From Planctomycetaceae bacterium (GTDB taxonomy: Bacteria > Planctomycetota > Phycisphaerae > Tepidisphaerales > Tepidisphaeraceae): a stretch of 64,000 nucleotides of DNA. The notes beneath the pieces are model-generated. The model did not search any database. It had not been told where the DNA came from and worked only from the letters and a program-made list of their open reading frames with translations. Shown in pieces: positions 10,525 to 19,355 of the stretch. The stretch is taken from positions 507,618 through 571,617 of the forward strand of contig JAIYCY010000025.1 in NCBI GenBank assembly GCA_027487775.1, written 5' to 3'. Positions within the stretch are counted from its first letter, which is position 1. Every line of letters starts with the position of its first letter. Both the position numbers and the translations under genes were made by a program.

Positions 10525-10596
10525 GACCTTCTCAGGTCGCGTTGACCCTCGTCAGGTCGTGTTGACCTGGTCAGGTGGTGTTGACCTCGTCAGGTC
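10525..10596. repeat. Four tandem 19-20 bp palindromic units (GACCT-4nt-AGGTC)
   Basis: Units at 10525-10538, 10544-10558, 10564-10576 and 10583-10596 each carry a dyad of GACCT and AGGTC around a short loop, separated by GCGTT or GTGTT. The array lies between the convergent polA and YegP-like genes and runs over the stop codon of the latter. Multiple weak hairpins could act as a transcription-end or mRNA-stability element; that role is inferred. Confidence 0.75.
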
Positions 10597-10985
10597 GTCG
10601 GGTTCGCGGTCGGCGTGGGTGTGGCAGTCGGTGCGGGAGCGGGGGCGGGTGCTGGTGCTGCTGGCGCGGGGGCTGCCTTCTTGACTGCTGCCTTCTTCGC
10701 GGTCGGCTTCTTCTTCGCTGGTGCGGCTTTCTTAGCCGGCGCGGATTTCACCGCCGGCTTTTTGGCGGCGAGCTTCTTGGCTGGCGCTTTGGCAGCGGTC
10801 TTTGTGGGCTCGGTCATGTCGACGACTTTCGCGCCGGCTGCACCTTTTTGGATGCTTTCGATCGTCTTCATCGCTTTGGGCTTGGCCTTGTAGCTCTCGC
10901 TGGTCGCGATGATTTCGCCGTTGTTGGCAACGAGGTTGAATCGGAAATGGCCTTTGGCATCTTTCTTCACGACGAACTTCGGCAT
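10590..10985 (-). CDS. YegP-like (DUF1508) protein with a histone-H1-like Lys/Ala/Pro tail
   Basis: The first ~50 residues match the YegP/DUF1508 fold (MPKFVVKKDAKGHFRFNLVA, NGEIIATSESYKAK), an alpha/beta domain usually found as tandem copies in a ~110-residue protein; here there is one copy. It is followed by ~75 residues of KKPAAK/PAKKAAP repeats resembling the tails of bacterial histone-H1-like proteins, then an APAPTPTP end. The tail suggests nucleic-acid binding, but this is inference from composition. ATG at 10985 follows an AAGGGAG ribosome-binding site. The stop lies inside the palindromic repeat array, so repeat changes could alter the C terminus. Confidence 0.75.
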   Translation of the reverse strand: MPKFVVKKDAKGHFRFNLVANNGEIIATSESYKAKPKAMKTIESIQKGAAGAKVVDMTEPTKTAAKAPAKKLAAKKPAVKSAPAKKAAPAKKKPTAKKAAVKKAAPAPAAPAPAPAPAPTATPTPTANPTT

Positions 10986-11108
10986 ACACAAACTCCCTTG
11001 GAGCTAGAAACCGCCGCGTGATCCGCTCAGCCGTTCTGAATCAGACTCGTCGGCGGAGTTCATGATGACGAGTCGATTTCGCGTTGGCCAACAATCGTTG
11101 GCTTTCCA

Positions 11109-11513
11109 TCAGGCTGCCCGCGCGTCGGTGTCGTTCCGCGCGGCTGTAGTCGAGTTGGTTGGGAGCTTGTCCATGTCCGATGCTGCGCGTGGATGTGGAT
11201 CGAGGTCCTGCATCTCTGTAATCACGTCACAGTCGAGGAGCCTCGCCAGCCGCGCGTGGGTTTCCATGAGCATCAGAACCGCCTCGAGGCACTGCCGGGT
11301 GGCCGCGTGCATGTCGGCGGGGTTTGGTGGATTCATGCCTGCAAGGTTGAGTCGGTCGACGAGTTTTGCGATGCGTGGCCGGCTGGTTTCGGCATAGAAC
11401 GCGAGCAGTCTGAGTTCCTTCACGATCGGCTCGGGCATCGACGCCTCCACCCATCTCGGCACCACATATGTTTCGCGCCACGACGCCATGCCGATGGATT
11501 CAGTTTGCGACAT
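11109..11513 (-). CDS. Hypothetical protein
   Basis: About 134 residues with no recognised domain, signal peptide or membrane segment. The core (VKELRLLAFYAETSRPRIAK, DMHAATRQCLEAVLMLMETH) looks helical and amphipathic. The start at 11513 (MSQTESIGM) is supported by AGAGGTG upstream; an upstream in-frame start at 11534 has no better signal. The gene diverges from the epimerase with about 200 bp between them. It could be a small helical adaptor, but there is no direct evidence of function. Confidence 0.55.
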   Translation of the reverse strand: MSQTESIGMASWRETYVVPRWVEASMPEPIVKELRLLAFYAETSRPRIAKLVDRLNLAGMNPPNPADMHAATRQCLEAVLMLMETHARLARLLDCDVITEMQDLDPHPRAASDMDKLPTNSTTAARNDTDARAA

Positions 11514-11714
11514 CGAACACCTCTTTAAGCGCACTCAACCGCACCAGCCTGCCGTTCAATTCAGTGATGGGCGTGCGATGCTTCATGGGTTTCATCGGGC
11601 ATTCTCAACAGCCTCCTTGATAAAATAATGCACCGCACAATGGAGCGTTTTGTCCCATGGATTAGCTTTACCTAAACGGGCATCCTATTCTGACCGCTCA
11701 ACGGAGCAGTTTGA

Positions 11715-12638
11715 ATGTTGAGTGTAAAGCGGGTCGCAGTGACGGGTTCGTCGGGGCGTATCGGGGCGGCGGTGGTTGCCAATCTGATGGAGCGGGGAAT
11801 TGAGGTCGTTTGCATTGATCGTCGTGCGCCGCAGAGTCGCAATCGATTCGCGGATTATTCTGGGGCGTCTCGCAAGGGGCAGTTCGTGTATCTTGATTGT
11901 GCCGAGCGATATCAGCTTCAGCCCGTGCTCGAATCCTGCGACGCGGTCGCCCACCTCGGCGAGATCCCCAACATCCACGCCGGCGAATCGCATCAGGACG
12001 TTTTCTCGCGCAATACGCGCATCGGCTCGACTGTCCTGCAAACCTGTGCCGACCTCGGTATTCAACGCGTTGTCTACGCCAGCACCTGTCAGGTCTACGG
12101 GCTGTGGGGCGATCCGATCCCGATTGCGCCTTTCGGTCCGACGCATCTCCCGATGACCGAAGCCCAGCCCGTTCGGCCGCTCAACGGTTATTCGCTCTCC
12201 AAGGTCGCCAACGAATCCTTTGCCCGGCTCATGACGGATCTCCATGGCATAAGCATCGCCTGCCTGCGGATGCCCATGGTGATCACTTCGGAGTTGAGAA
12301 AGCATTGGTTCAGTCGCAAGCGTTTCGATTCGGCTGAGAGTCTGCGCTATCACGACGGACTCTGGAGCTACCTCGATGTTCGCGACGCCGCCGACGCGTT
12401 CGCGTGCGCCCTGCTGAGGTCTCGCGAATCGCAGCCCAAACCTGACATGGAGATTTACCACCTCACCGCAGACGACGTGGTCGGGACGATTTCGCTGCAG
12501 GAGCGTTTCACCTGGCCCGACTTCGCCTACCTTCCGCCGCTGCCTGAGGATCATCCCCCGCTCGGCTCGCTCGTCGATTGCAGCAAGGCCAAGACCGAGC
12601 TCAATTGGCAACCCAGGCATCGCTGGACGGATGATTGA
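11715..12638 (+). CDS. NAD-dependent epimerase/dehydratase (extended SDR)
   Basis: A 307-residue extended short-chain dehydrogenase/reductase. The NAD(P)-binding glycine motif is at the N terminus (VAVTGSSGRIGAAV). The catalytic YxxxK appears in NGYSLSKVANE with an upstream VYASTCQVYG strand carrying the Ser/Thr. These enzymes act on nucleotide sugars, but the substrate cannot be told from this sequence and no sugar-biosynthesis cluster surrounds it. GGAG precedes the ATG. It converges with the SOUL-family gene. Confidence 0.85.
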   Translation: MLSVKRVAVTGSSGRIGAAVVANLMERGIEVVCIDRRAPQSRNRFADYSGASRKGQFVYLDCAERYQLQPVLESCDAVAHLGEIPNIHAGESHQDVFSRNTRIGSTVLQTCADLGIQRVVYASTCQVYGLWGDPIPIAPFGPTHLPMTEAQPVRPLNGYSLSKVANESFARLMTDLHGISIACLRMPMVITSELRKHWFSRKRFDSAESLRYHDGLWSYLDVRDAADAFACALLRSRESQPKPDMEIYHLTADDVVGTISLQERFTWPDFAYLPPLPEDHPPLGSLVDCSKAKTELNWQPRHRWTDD

Positions 12639-12665
12639 TCGGTTGCGCGTCCGCCGGGGCTTGTG

Positions 12666-13592
12666 TTATTGCCCCGCCTCGACGCGTTGGACGCGGACCT
12701 GCACTTCGTAGAACTTTCGTCCCGACTGCACGCCCGGGCCGTTGTATCCAAGGATGCGCGTTGCTCCTGCGCGACCGTCGGCGCGTCGGTAGGTTGTTGC
12801 GTTGGCCTCGAGCCATGCGTTGATCTTCGCTTCGCCCTGCTCGACGACATCCTGTCGGATTTCGCCTCGCGCGCCAAAGACGACAGCTTGATAGCCCGAC
12901 ACATCTTCGACGCGGACCTTTCCCTGCACGCCCGGCGCGCCTTGCTCGAGATGTTCGTACAAGAAAGCCATCGACTGCATCGATCCGCGTCCGCGTTCAG
13001 CGCCGTCGACGTCGTCTCCATCCATGACTTCCATTTCCACCGGCGCCGTCATCTTCACCTGGTTTTGCTGAATGTGCGCAAAGAGCATCCAGAAGAACGC
13101 CCCCTCCGCCACGCCGTCTTCTCGATCCACGATCGCGAGTCGGTAGGTCGGATACTGCTTCAGCTCCACCTCACCCACCGGTGTGAACGGCGGCCAGCCC
13201 GGGGGTGTCTCGGCTTCCATCAAGGGCCTGAAAGCCAGTCTCCGCTGCGCCTCAGCAGTCACCGCCGCCCAGTCCACCGAGTCATCGGAATCCGCAAGTC
13301 GCACCAACTCCCTGAGCGCGCCGAGCGGACTGTCGCCGAGCGTCTCGCGCGCGGCCTGCCGGATCATCTCACGGCTCGCGGTTGCTGCGGCGTCTGTGGG
13401 CGTGATCTTTTTGACAAACGCGTCCAGCCGCGCCGTCGCATCGTCGAGCTTGTCCGCCAGATACTTCATCGGAGCCTCTTCCCGCGTAGCCTGCGTTTCG
13501 GTCGCAGTATCTTTGGGCTTGGTCGCATCTTCTGCCTGCGCCCAAACGCCCATCCCCAACACCACAGACGCCAACGACAAAGCTCGAATCAC
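12666..13592 (-). CDS. SOUL heme-binding family protein, secreted
   Basis: About 308 residues: a signal peptide (MIRALSLASVVLGMGVWAQA), a charged helical region to about residue 140, and a C-terminal SOUL domain recognised by VELKQYPTYRLAIV, FFWMLFAHIQQNQVKMTAPVE and SGYQAVVFGARGE. SOUL/HBP23-type domains bind heme or tetrapyrroles in some members; the heme ligand is not conserved family-wide, so binding is only possible here. The start is a GTG at 13592, preceded by CCGGAGG. Export implies a periplasmic or extracellular role. Confidence 0.8.
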   Translation of the reverse strand: MIRALSLASVVLGMGVWAQAEDATKPKDTATETQATREEAPMKYLADKLDDATARLDAFVKKITPTDAAATASREMIRQAARETLGDSPLGALRELVRLADSDDSVDWAAVTAEAQRRLAFRPLMEAETPPGWPPFTPVGEVELKQYPTYRLAIVDREDGVAEGAFFWMLFAHIQQNQVKMTAPVEMEVMDGDDVDGAERGRGSMQSMAFLYEHLEQGAPGVQGKVRVEDVSGYQAVVFGARGEIRQDVVEQGEAKINAWLEANATTYRRADGRAGATRILGYNGPGVQSGRKFYEVQVRVQRVEAGQ

Positions 13593-13649
13593 AATGCCTC
13601 CGGAAGAGTTGCTGTGATTCTAGGCGCGTGGTGGAGCGCTCGATGGATT

Positions 13650-15257
13650 TCATTTTCGTTCGCGTCTTGGGGGCGGCGTGTAATCGCGCCAATCTCCCTC
13701 TGGCACGACGATCCTCACTTCGCCGAGGTAGTGTTCCCCGACGCGTCCGCGGACCTTCTCCGCGACCACGATTCTTTTGCGGATCAAGCGTGAGAGAAGC
13801 GGGTCTCTTTCGTCGTACAGGCCTGCCGGCAGCACGTACAATCGTGCGTCGTTTCGCTCGAGCGCCAGCGGATGATCCAGCACGTCCACGCCCGCCAAAA
13901 GCTGCCTTTCACCGATCACGCGTCGACCCGACAGATACGCCAGGATGTTCCGCCTCGGCGCGACGATCGTCTCCGTTTCGTTCGTCGTCTCGCGGATCAG
14001 TTTCGCCACTTCGATGAGTTCCGGGATCGAACCCTCGCGATACTTTTCATAGAACGCCTCCGCGCGCGTCTGATCCGTCCAGAGCGCCATGTCCGCACGA
14101 CGTTGCTCGATCACAAACGACCCGATCCGACCCACGTTCAACAACACCGGCAACAACACCACCACCGCCAGGACATAACCCTGCCAACGCGGGCCGGTCT
14201 TGAGCGTGATTTTCACGCCCAGCAGCACCCAGCCGAGCCACAGCATCGGCATCACCATCAGGTAGTACCGCGGTTCGCTCGATCCGAGCAGCGTGACGGG
14301 ATAGAGCAACAGCACGGGCAGTCCCCACATTGCGGATCGCCGCGTGAGCATCACCGCGCCCGCGAGCAACATCACCGCCGACACCGGCAGCATCGCCTGC
14401 ATGAAGAACGCATGATTCAGGTCTCGCCCGAGGATCACGCCCCAGTCCAGATTCGATCGTTCTTCGAATCTCATTCTGATGGAATCGCGCAGGTCGCGTA
14501 GATACACCCCGTCATAGAACGTGTAGCGCTGGCTCATCGTGTCCAGCACCGCAAAAAGTCCCGCCGTCACGATCAAGAGCAACAGTCCGATCCCGTAGAC
14601 GCGTCTGCGTTTTCCGCTTCGAGCCGGATGGAGCAGGCCCATCACGCAGATCAATCCCCAGGCGCCCGCCATCACCCAAAATGTCGGCCTCATCGAAGCC
14701 GCGACGATCAGTCCCAGGCCCAGCATCAATAGCGCCCGCCAGCGCGGGCCTCTGTCCTGTCGCAACCACTCCCACCCGAGCAGGGCCGCCACCACGCCGA
14801 ATAAAAACGGCAGGTCCGTCATCACCTCATGCCCCTGCTTCACAAACCAGCCATTCAATCCCACCCCAAGCACGACGAGCATCGCCACCCATTGCGGATA
14901 GCGAAGCTTCACCAGCGACTCGATCATCCGCAGCGTCACGCCCGCGAGCATCACCATCAACAGCAACACGGGAACGACGGTCTGCCCAAACACCCGCTCC
15001 AGCCCCGCCAGCACCAGCGGCAATCCGGGGTAGGCGTGCGTGTCCAGATCCCCGGCAAACTTAAAGCCCTCCCCCGCCGCGATCGAATGCCCGATCCCCC
15101 GGTACAACGCACTATCCAGTCCGATCCGCCACACGCCGTTAAAACTGATCAGCAGAACAGCAAAGAGGACCGCATAAACCACACGCCGATATCGCACCAG
15201 CCCTTCGCACCAGCCGAGCCGCAGCCTCTCCGTATCTCGATCCGACGCGTCCAACAT
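13650..15257 (-). CDS. Multi-pass membrane glycosyltransferase, GT39/ArnT-like
   Basis: A 535-residue integral membrane protein with roughly ten hydrophobic segments in its first 370 residues and a soluble C-terminal domain. The first loop after TM1 carries an Asp in RIGLDSALYRGIGHSIAAG, the position of the catalytic acidic residue in polyprenyl-phosphate-dependent GT-C transferases, and the arrangement resembles dolichyl-phosphate-mannose/ArnT families. Such enzymes move sugars from lipid carriers to proteins or lipids outside the membrane. Substrate is unknown. A poorly conserved 40-residue C-terminal tail is Arg-rich. Confidence 0.7.
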   Translation of the reverse strand: MLDASDRDTERLRLGWCEGLVRYRRVVYAVLFAVLLISFNGVWRIGLDSALYRGIGHSIAAGEGFKFAGDLDTHAYPGLPLVLAGLERVFGQTVVPVLLLMVMLAGVTLRMIESLVKLRYPQWVAMLVVLGVGLNGWFVKQGHEVMTDLPFLFGVVAALLGWEWLRQDRGPRWRALLMLGLGLIVAASMRPTFWVMAGAWGLICVMGLLHPARSGKRRRVYGIGLLLLIVTAGLFAVLDTMSQRYTFYDGVYLRDLRDSIRMRFEERSNLDWGVILGRDLNHAFFMQAMLPVSAVMLLAGAVMLTRRSAMWGLPVLLLYPVTLLGSSEPRYYLMVMPMLWLGWVLLGVKITLKTGPRWQGYVLAVVVLLPVLLNVGRIGSFVIEQRRADMALWTDQTRAEAFYEKYREGSIPELIEVAKLIRETTNETETIVAPRRNILAYLSGRRVIGERQLLAGVDVLDHPLALERNDARLYVLPAGLYDERDPLLSRLIRKRIVVAEKVRGRVGEHYLGEVRIVVPEGDWRDYTPPPRRERK

Positions 15258-15777
15258 CGTCCGCCATTCTTAGCGCGATCGGCGCGCTTATCAATCCGTC
15301 GGCCCGATCCGCGTCCATCCGCCCTGCCCCTCCCCCCTCTCCGCCGACGCCCCCCGCCCGCCCGACGCCTCATCCCTCCACCCAAGCCCCACGCACGACA
15401 AGGAACACCCAACGCGTTCCTCATCCGGCAAGCTTCAGTACAAGGAACACGCAACGTGTTCCTCATCCGGAAACCTCCAGTACAAGGAACACGCAGCGCG
15501 TTCCTCATCCGGAAACCTTCAGTACAAGGAACACGCAGCGCGTTCCTCATCCGGTAACCTTCAGAACAAGGAACACGCAAAGCGTTCCTCATCCGGTAAC
15601 CTTCAGGACAAGGAACATACAGCGTGTTCCTCATCCGCAAGCCGCCACGAGCACGCGCCAACGGCCCGCAGCGAGTCGGGACGGGGCCACTGCTTGCGTC
15701 GGGGCTTCCTCTGCTGGATCGACTGTTCCGCCCGATCGCGTAGAGGCTTCGCCTCTGACTTTCTGCTACGCTATTGC
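15258..15777. other. 520-bp intergenic region dominated by a repeat array
   Basis: Between the divergent glycosyltransferase and the ABC ATPase. It contains the six-unit 42-bp array (15398-15649). Outside the array no gene or clear promoter is seen. Open frames through the array exist on both strands only because 42 bp is 14 codons. Confidence 0.6.
15398..15649. repeat. Six tandem 42-bp repeats, each with a palindromic hairpin core
   Basis: Units start at 15398, 15440, 15482, 15524, 15566 and 15608 with no spacer DNA. Each has an AGGAAC...GTTCCT dyad; unit 2 forms a perfect 9-bp stem (AGGAACACG/CGTGTTCCT) with a 3-nt loop. Several units differ inside the stem while the outer six pairs are kept in all six. 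The remaining half (TCATCCGGNAACCTTCAG) is well conserved between units. Confidence 0.95.
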
Positions 15778-16659
15778 ATGGTGGAACCCATTCTCGACAT
15801 CCATGACCTGAGTTTTGCCCGCCGCGGGAGGTCGATTCTCAACGCCGTTCAGCTTCGCGTGCCTGCGGGCAGTGTGCTGGGGATCATCGGGCCCAACGGC
15901 GGTGGGAAGACCACGCTGTTGAAGTTGATTCTCGGGATCGAGCATCCGACGCAGGGTCAGATCCGCATCGCCGGACTCAATCCGCGACGGGCCGTCCTTT
16001 CGGGACGACTGGTCGGATATCTGCCACAGTCCCCGCAGTTGAGTCTGAACCTTCCGATCACGACGCGTGACCTCGTGATGACCGGGCTCGCGGGGCGTAC
16101 GGGTCTTTTGCGGAGTCACGACCCGGATGATGTCTTGCACGTTCAGGCGTTGCTCGGTCAGGTCGGACTCGCCGAGCTTGCCGGGACGACGGTTGCGGAT
16201 CTTTCGGGCGGAGAACTTCAGCGTGCGTTGATCGCCCGCGCGCTTGCGCCCCGGCCGCAGTTGCTTTTGCTTGATGAGCCGATCGTCGGCATTGATCGGC
16301 GTGGGCAGCAGGACTTTATTCAACTGATCCAGAATCTCCGTGCGCGGCTCGGGCTGACCGTGTTGCTTGTTTCGCACGACCTGCGCGTCGTGGCCAGCGT
16401 GTGCGACCGTGTTGCCTGTGTGGCGCGGACCATCCATTACCACGACGTCCCACAGCACATCCCTCCGGAGCTGATGTACCGGATGTTCGCCTGCGACGTG
16501 GCGGCGTTCGGGTTTAACAGCAACTCGCCGCTGCCTCGCTGCGAAGACCCTGCGTGCGACGGCCATCACCTCGCCGCGCCCGCCCATCTCCCGACATCGA
16601 TTCCGGGCATCGAGTCGGTCTCCCCGTCCGAAACGTCAGACGACAAGGAGACGAGATGA
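15778..16659 (+). CDS. Metal ABC transporter ATP-binding protein (ZnuC/MntB-like)
   Basis: A 293-residue ABC ATPase for divalent metal import (zinc or manganese family). Walker A is GPNGGGKTT, the signature is LSGGELQRALIARAL, Walker B is LLLLDEPIVGID and the switch histidine is in VLLVSHDLRVV. The C-terminal 50 residues contain CEDPACDGHH, a Cys/His-rich tail that could bind metal (inference). ATG at 15778 begins the conserved domain; upstream in-frame codons are rejected. Its last bases overlap the permease start (ATGA). A substrate-binding protein is not next to it. Confidence 0.9.
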   Translation: MVEPILDIHDLSFARRGRSILNAVQLRVPAGSVLGIIGPNGGGKTTLLKLILGIEHPTQGQIRIAGLNPRRAVLSGRLVGYLPQSPQLSLNLPITTRDLVMTGLAGRTGLLRSHDPDDVLHVQALLGQVGLAELAGTTVADLSGGELQRALIARALAPRPQLLLLDEPIVGIDRRGQQDFIQLIQNLRARLGLTVLLVSHDLRVVASVCDRVACVARTIHYHDVPQHIPPELMYRMFACDVAAFGFNSNSPLPRCEDPACDGHHLAAPAHLPTSIPGIESVSPSETSDDKETR

Positions 16660-17573
16660 ATCTTCTTGATGTGTTTTCCAGCCACGAGGTCTTCGCACTC
16701 GCGACAGCGATACCTGCCGGCAGCGAGAGCGAATCCGTCGGTCGCACGGTGATCGCCTTGATCGCATTCAGCGCGGTGTCGGTGGCGTGTGCGATGTTGT
16801 CGCTGGTGGTGGTGGCGCGTCGCTGGGCGTTTATAGGCGAAGGGATCGGACACAGTGGATTTGGCGGGGCAGGCACGGCGTGGATGCTGATGGCGCTCGT
16901 GCCGGCGTGGGATCGCGCGTGGCTTCCGCTGCTGTTTGTGGCGCTTTTTTCGTTGGGCGCGGGACTGGGCATGGGCGTGCTGAGTCGTCGCGGTCGAATC
17001 AGTGGGGATGTCGCGGTCGGTATCTTTCTGGTGGGGACGGTGGCGTGGGGATTTGTGGGACAACAGATTTATGTTCAGACGCGTGGCACGGAGCCGGCTG
17101 GGTTTTTGACGCTGTTCTTTGGTCGCCCCGAGCGCATCACCGATGCCTACGCGCTGGCAGCGATGAGTATCGCGATCGCGGTGACGGCATCGCTTCTGCT
17201 GCTGAAGAAGGAGATCATTGCGTATTGCGTCGATCCGGAGCTTGCCGAGACGACGGGCGTTCGCGTCGGCTTCGTGCACTATCTATTGATCACGCTGCTG
17301 GCTGTAACGACGATCGTGGGGCTGCAGGTGGTGGGTACGCTTTTGATCACGGCATTGCTGGTGCTTCCGGGTGCGACGGGGAATCTTCTGTCGCGTAAGT
17401 TGCCGGTCGTGACGGCAGTCGCGATCGCCTCCGGACTCGCCGGCGCACTCGGCGGGCAACTGATCCATGACGCGCTGCCCATCGTGCCGCTCGGGCCGGC
17501 CTTTGTGCTGGTGATGTTTGTGCTGTTCATCCTCGCCTTCATCATTGCCAAGGCCCGCGGTCTACGTGGGTGA
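16656..17573 (+). CDS. Metal ABC transporter permease (ZnuB-like, ABC-3 family)
   Basis: A 305-residue integral membrane protein of the ABC-3 family, partner of the upstream ATPase. About eight or nine hydrophobic segments are visible, with family motifs RRWAFIGEGIGHSGFGG and VVGTLLITALLVLPGATGNLL. The start ATG overlaps the ATPase stop and follows AAGGAG, so the two are translationally coupled. Together they form the membrane part of a Zn2+/Mn2+ importer; which metal cannot be told, and the binding protein must be encoded elsewhere. Confidence 0.9.
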   Translation: MNLLDVFSSHEVFALATAIPAGSESESVGRTVIALIAFSAVSVACAMLSLVVVARRWAFIGEGIGHSGFGGAGTAWMLMALVPAWDRAWLPLLFVALFSLGAGLGMGVLSRRGRISGDVAVGIFLVGTVAWGFVGQQIYVQTRGTEPAGFLTLFFGRPERITDAYALAAMSIAIAVTASLLLLKKEIIAYCVDPELAETTGVRVGFVHYLLITLLAVTTIVGLQVVGTLLITALLVLPGATGNLLSRKLPVVTAVAIASGLAGALGGQLIHDALPIVPLGPAFVLVMFVLFILAFIIAKARGLRG

Positions 17574-17729
17574 TCGAGCGGACTCCACAACAGGCATCCA
17601 GCTCATTCTCACGACACGACACGCCAATTGATTGGACTGATATCGACACGTCGTCCTCCGGCAACCCACGAGAGCCTTCGCAGGATGAGAGCACTCGACG
17701 GGCCATGTGAAGCATGGATCGCGGGCACG

Positions 17730-18674
17730 CTACCCCTCGACGGGCAGGAGCGAGCCTTCGGAAGGAAGCGTCAATCCGTCGGTCGGCAAGATCTGTCGCA
17801 GTCGCCCCGCCCACCCGGCACGAAAATCCGCCGACTGACCGCGGACTTCGCTCATGACATCCGCATAGGCGATCACGCAAGCGAGAAGCCACCACGTCCC
17901 CGCCGCGAGCGTGAGCAGCGTGACGAGAGACAAAAATCCCCACATCGTCGCCCCGCGCGACCGTCCCGTGATCGATCCGTCGATTTCCTTTGTCGCTGAA
18001 GTCGAACCGTGTGTCGACGCGGTGGATGCGTCGGAGAGTCTCGGGGATTTTCCGATCGGTCTGATGGATCGTGCGATGAGGATGGCGTTGATGCCGTCGA
18101 TGGTGCGTCCGAGGGCGCGCGTATGCATCCAGCGCACCCGCACGATCCCGGCCCCTGCGAGCAGGATCATCACGACGAGCAGCAGATGATGCCACGCGAG
18201 GCTGCCTTCGCTCCAGATCGGGGCAAATGCGATGGACCAGCCCGCGCCCGATCCAAGCCCGTGCACGATCACCCCAAGTCCCGCCAGCGCGCACGCCCAC
18301 ACCCAGACGCCCAGTCGGTCGATCGCGCGGGAAATCGCCATCGAGTGGTCATCGGCGAATCGAATGAGCATGTCGAAATCCGTTCCCGACGAGCCTTCGC
18401 GTGCCGCGCGCAGCGAGGCCGGGATCAGCTGCCATTCCAAGCCAAGCCATCGCGCGACAATCCCTGTGAACCACAGGGGTACGAGCAATCCGAGCGACGC
18501 GATCGCCCGGATCAGGACCTCGCGACGGGTAGGCTCGAAATGCCACGACCGGTCGCGAGACAAGCCCATGATGGCCCCGCGACGCAGAGCACGGGTGCGA
18601 TCCAATCCGACGTCGCGTGATGCTGTGATCGGGTCTGCATCGGTCGTGGGCGTCGTCGATTCGTTGCCGTTCAT
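17730..18674 (-). CDS. Hypothetical membrane protein of the kinase/zinc-ribbon gene group
   Basis: A 314-residue protein with about four hydrophobic segments (around residues 58-75, 120-140, 160-180 and 245-270) and Ser/Thr-rich cytosolic linkers. No catalytic motif is recognised. Its ATG overlaps the stop of the upstream zinc-ribbon membrane gene, and a kinase with zinc ribbons lies further upstream on the same strand, so the three may act together at the membrane. The C terminus (QILPTDGLTLPSEGSLLPVEG) is soluble. It converges with the metal transporter genes. Confidence 0.6.
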   Translation of the reverse strand: MNGNESTTPTTDADPITASRDVGLDRTRALRRGAIMGLSRDRSWHFEPTRREVLIRAIASLGLLVPLWFTGIVARWLGLEWQLIPASLRAAREGSSGTDFDMLIRFADDHSMAISRAIDRLGVWVWACALAGLGVIVHGLGSGAGWSIAFAPIWSEGSLAWHHLLLVVMILLAGAGIVRVRWMHTRALGRTIDGINAILIARSIRPIGKSPRLSDASTASTHGSTSATKEIDGSITGRSRGATMWGFLSLVTLLTLAAGTWWLLACVIAYADVMSEVRGQSADFRAGWAGRLRQILPTDGLTLPSEGSLLPVEG

Positions 18675-19273
18675 GCCCGACCCGCCGGGCTCGGGCCGTA
18701 CGAGTCGCGTCCGCGTACGCGTGCAACGGGCAGCGACACCCCCGCCGCCACCGGCATCCCGACCGGCGGCATCCGATCTGAGTCATTCATTCCGAGTGGC
18801 GTGGGAAACCCGCAGCGCCCGCAGAACCGCGCATCGATGGCGAGCGGCGCGGTGCAAAGTCGATTCCGACAAAGCCCAGCGCGGGTCAGCTCGACCCCAG
18901 CCCGCCCGCGTTCGACAGGTGCCCGCGTAGTTACGACGGGTTCTCGCGTAGTTACGACGGGTTCTCGCGTAGTCGCGACGGGTTCTCGCGTAGTCGCGAC
19001 GGGTTCTCGCGTAGTCGCGACAGGTATCTGTGGATGCGCGATAGGGTGTCGGTAGGAGGTGACGCGTGGCGTGCGCGTCGGTTGGATGCGTGCGGGTGAG
19101 GTGCACACGCGGTGCATCTCGCGTCGGTGCGGGCCGTGCCCCGCCATGGCAGGCCGGAGCAGAAGCTTAAAGGGCCAGATCACCAGGCGGATGAGATTGA
19201 TCATGACGAAGAATCCCAGCGCAACGACGCTGAAGACGACCGCAGCCACGAAGATGAGAATGATCTCTAGCAT
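18671..19273 (-). CDS. Membrane-anchored zinc-ribbon protein with VATTREP heptad-like repeats
   Basis: About 200 residues. An N-terminal hydrophobic helix (MLEIILIFVAAVVFSVVALG) anchors it. The middle has five near-identical seven-residue repeats (VATTREP/VVTTREP/VVTTRAP), matching the 21-bp DNA repeats. A zinc ribbon follows with two cysteine pairs: CRNRLC and CGRCG. Similar ribbons occur in the kinase gene 82 bp upstream. Its stop overlaps the next gene by ATGA. No enzymatic motif is seen, and the role is probably structural or regulatory (inference). Confidence 0.6.
   Translation of the reverse strand: MLEIILIFVAAVVFSVVALGFFVMINLIRLVIWPFKLLLRPAMAGHGPHRREMHRVCTSPARIQPTRTPRVTSYRHPIAHPQIPVATTREPVATTREPVATTREPVVTTREPVVTTRAPVERGRAGVELTRAGLCRNRLCTAPLAIDARFCGRCGFPTPLGMNDSDRMPPVGMPVAAGVSLPVARVRGRDSYGPSPAGRA
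18927..19031. repeat. Five tandem 21-bp repeats inside a coding region
   Basis: The unit GTAGTTACGACGGGTTCTCGC repeats at 18927, 18948, 18969, 18990 and, degenerate, 19011. Because 21 is a multiple of three, unit gain or loss keeps the reading frame of the zinc-ribbon membrane protein on the minus strand. Confidence 0.95.
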
Positions 19274-19355
19274 ATCGCCGACTCCGGTCTATCCCCTGAG
19301 ATTGATCTTACGCACGATCGACGTCCGAGCGACGACCGAATTCGGGCAAAATCCG

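Noticed and set aside
15398..15649. CRISPR array
   Set aside because: Units are directly contiguous with no spacers, and no cas genes are seen.
15149..15661. Open reading frame running through the 42-bp repeats on the minus strand
   Set aside because: It exists because the repeat period is a multiple of three. It has no ribosome-binding site or domain and overlaps the start of the glycosyltransferase gene.
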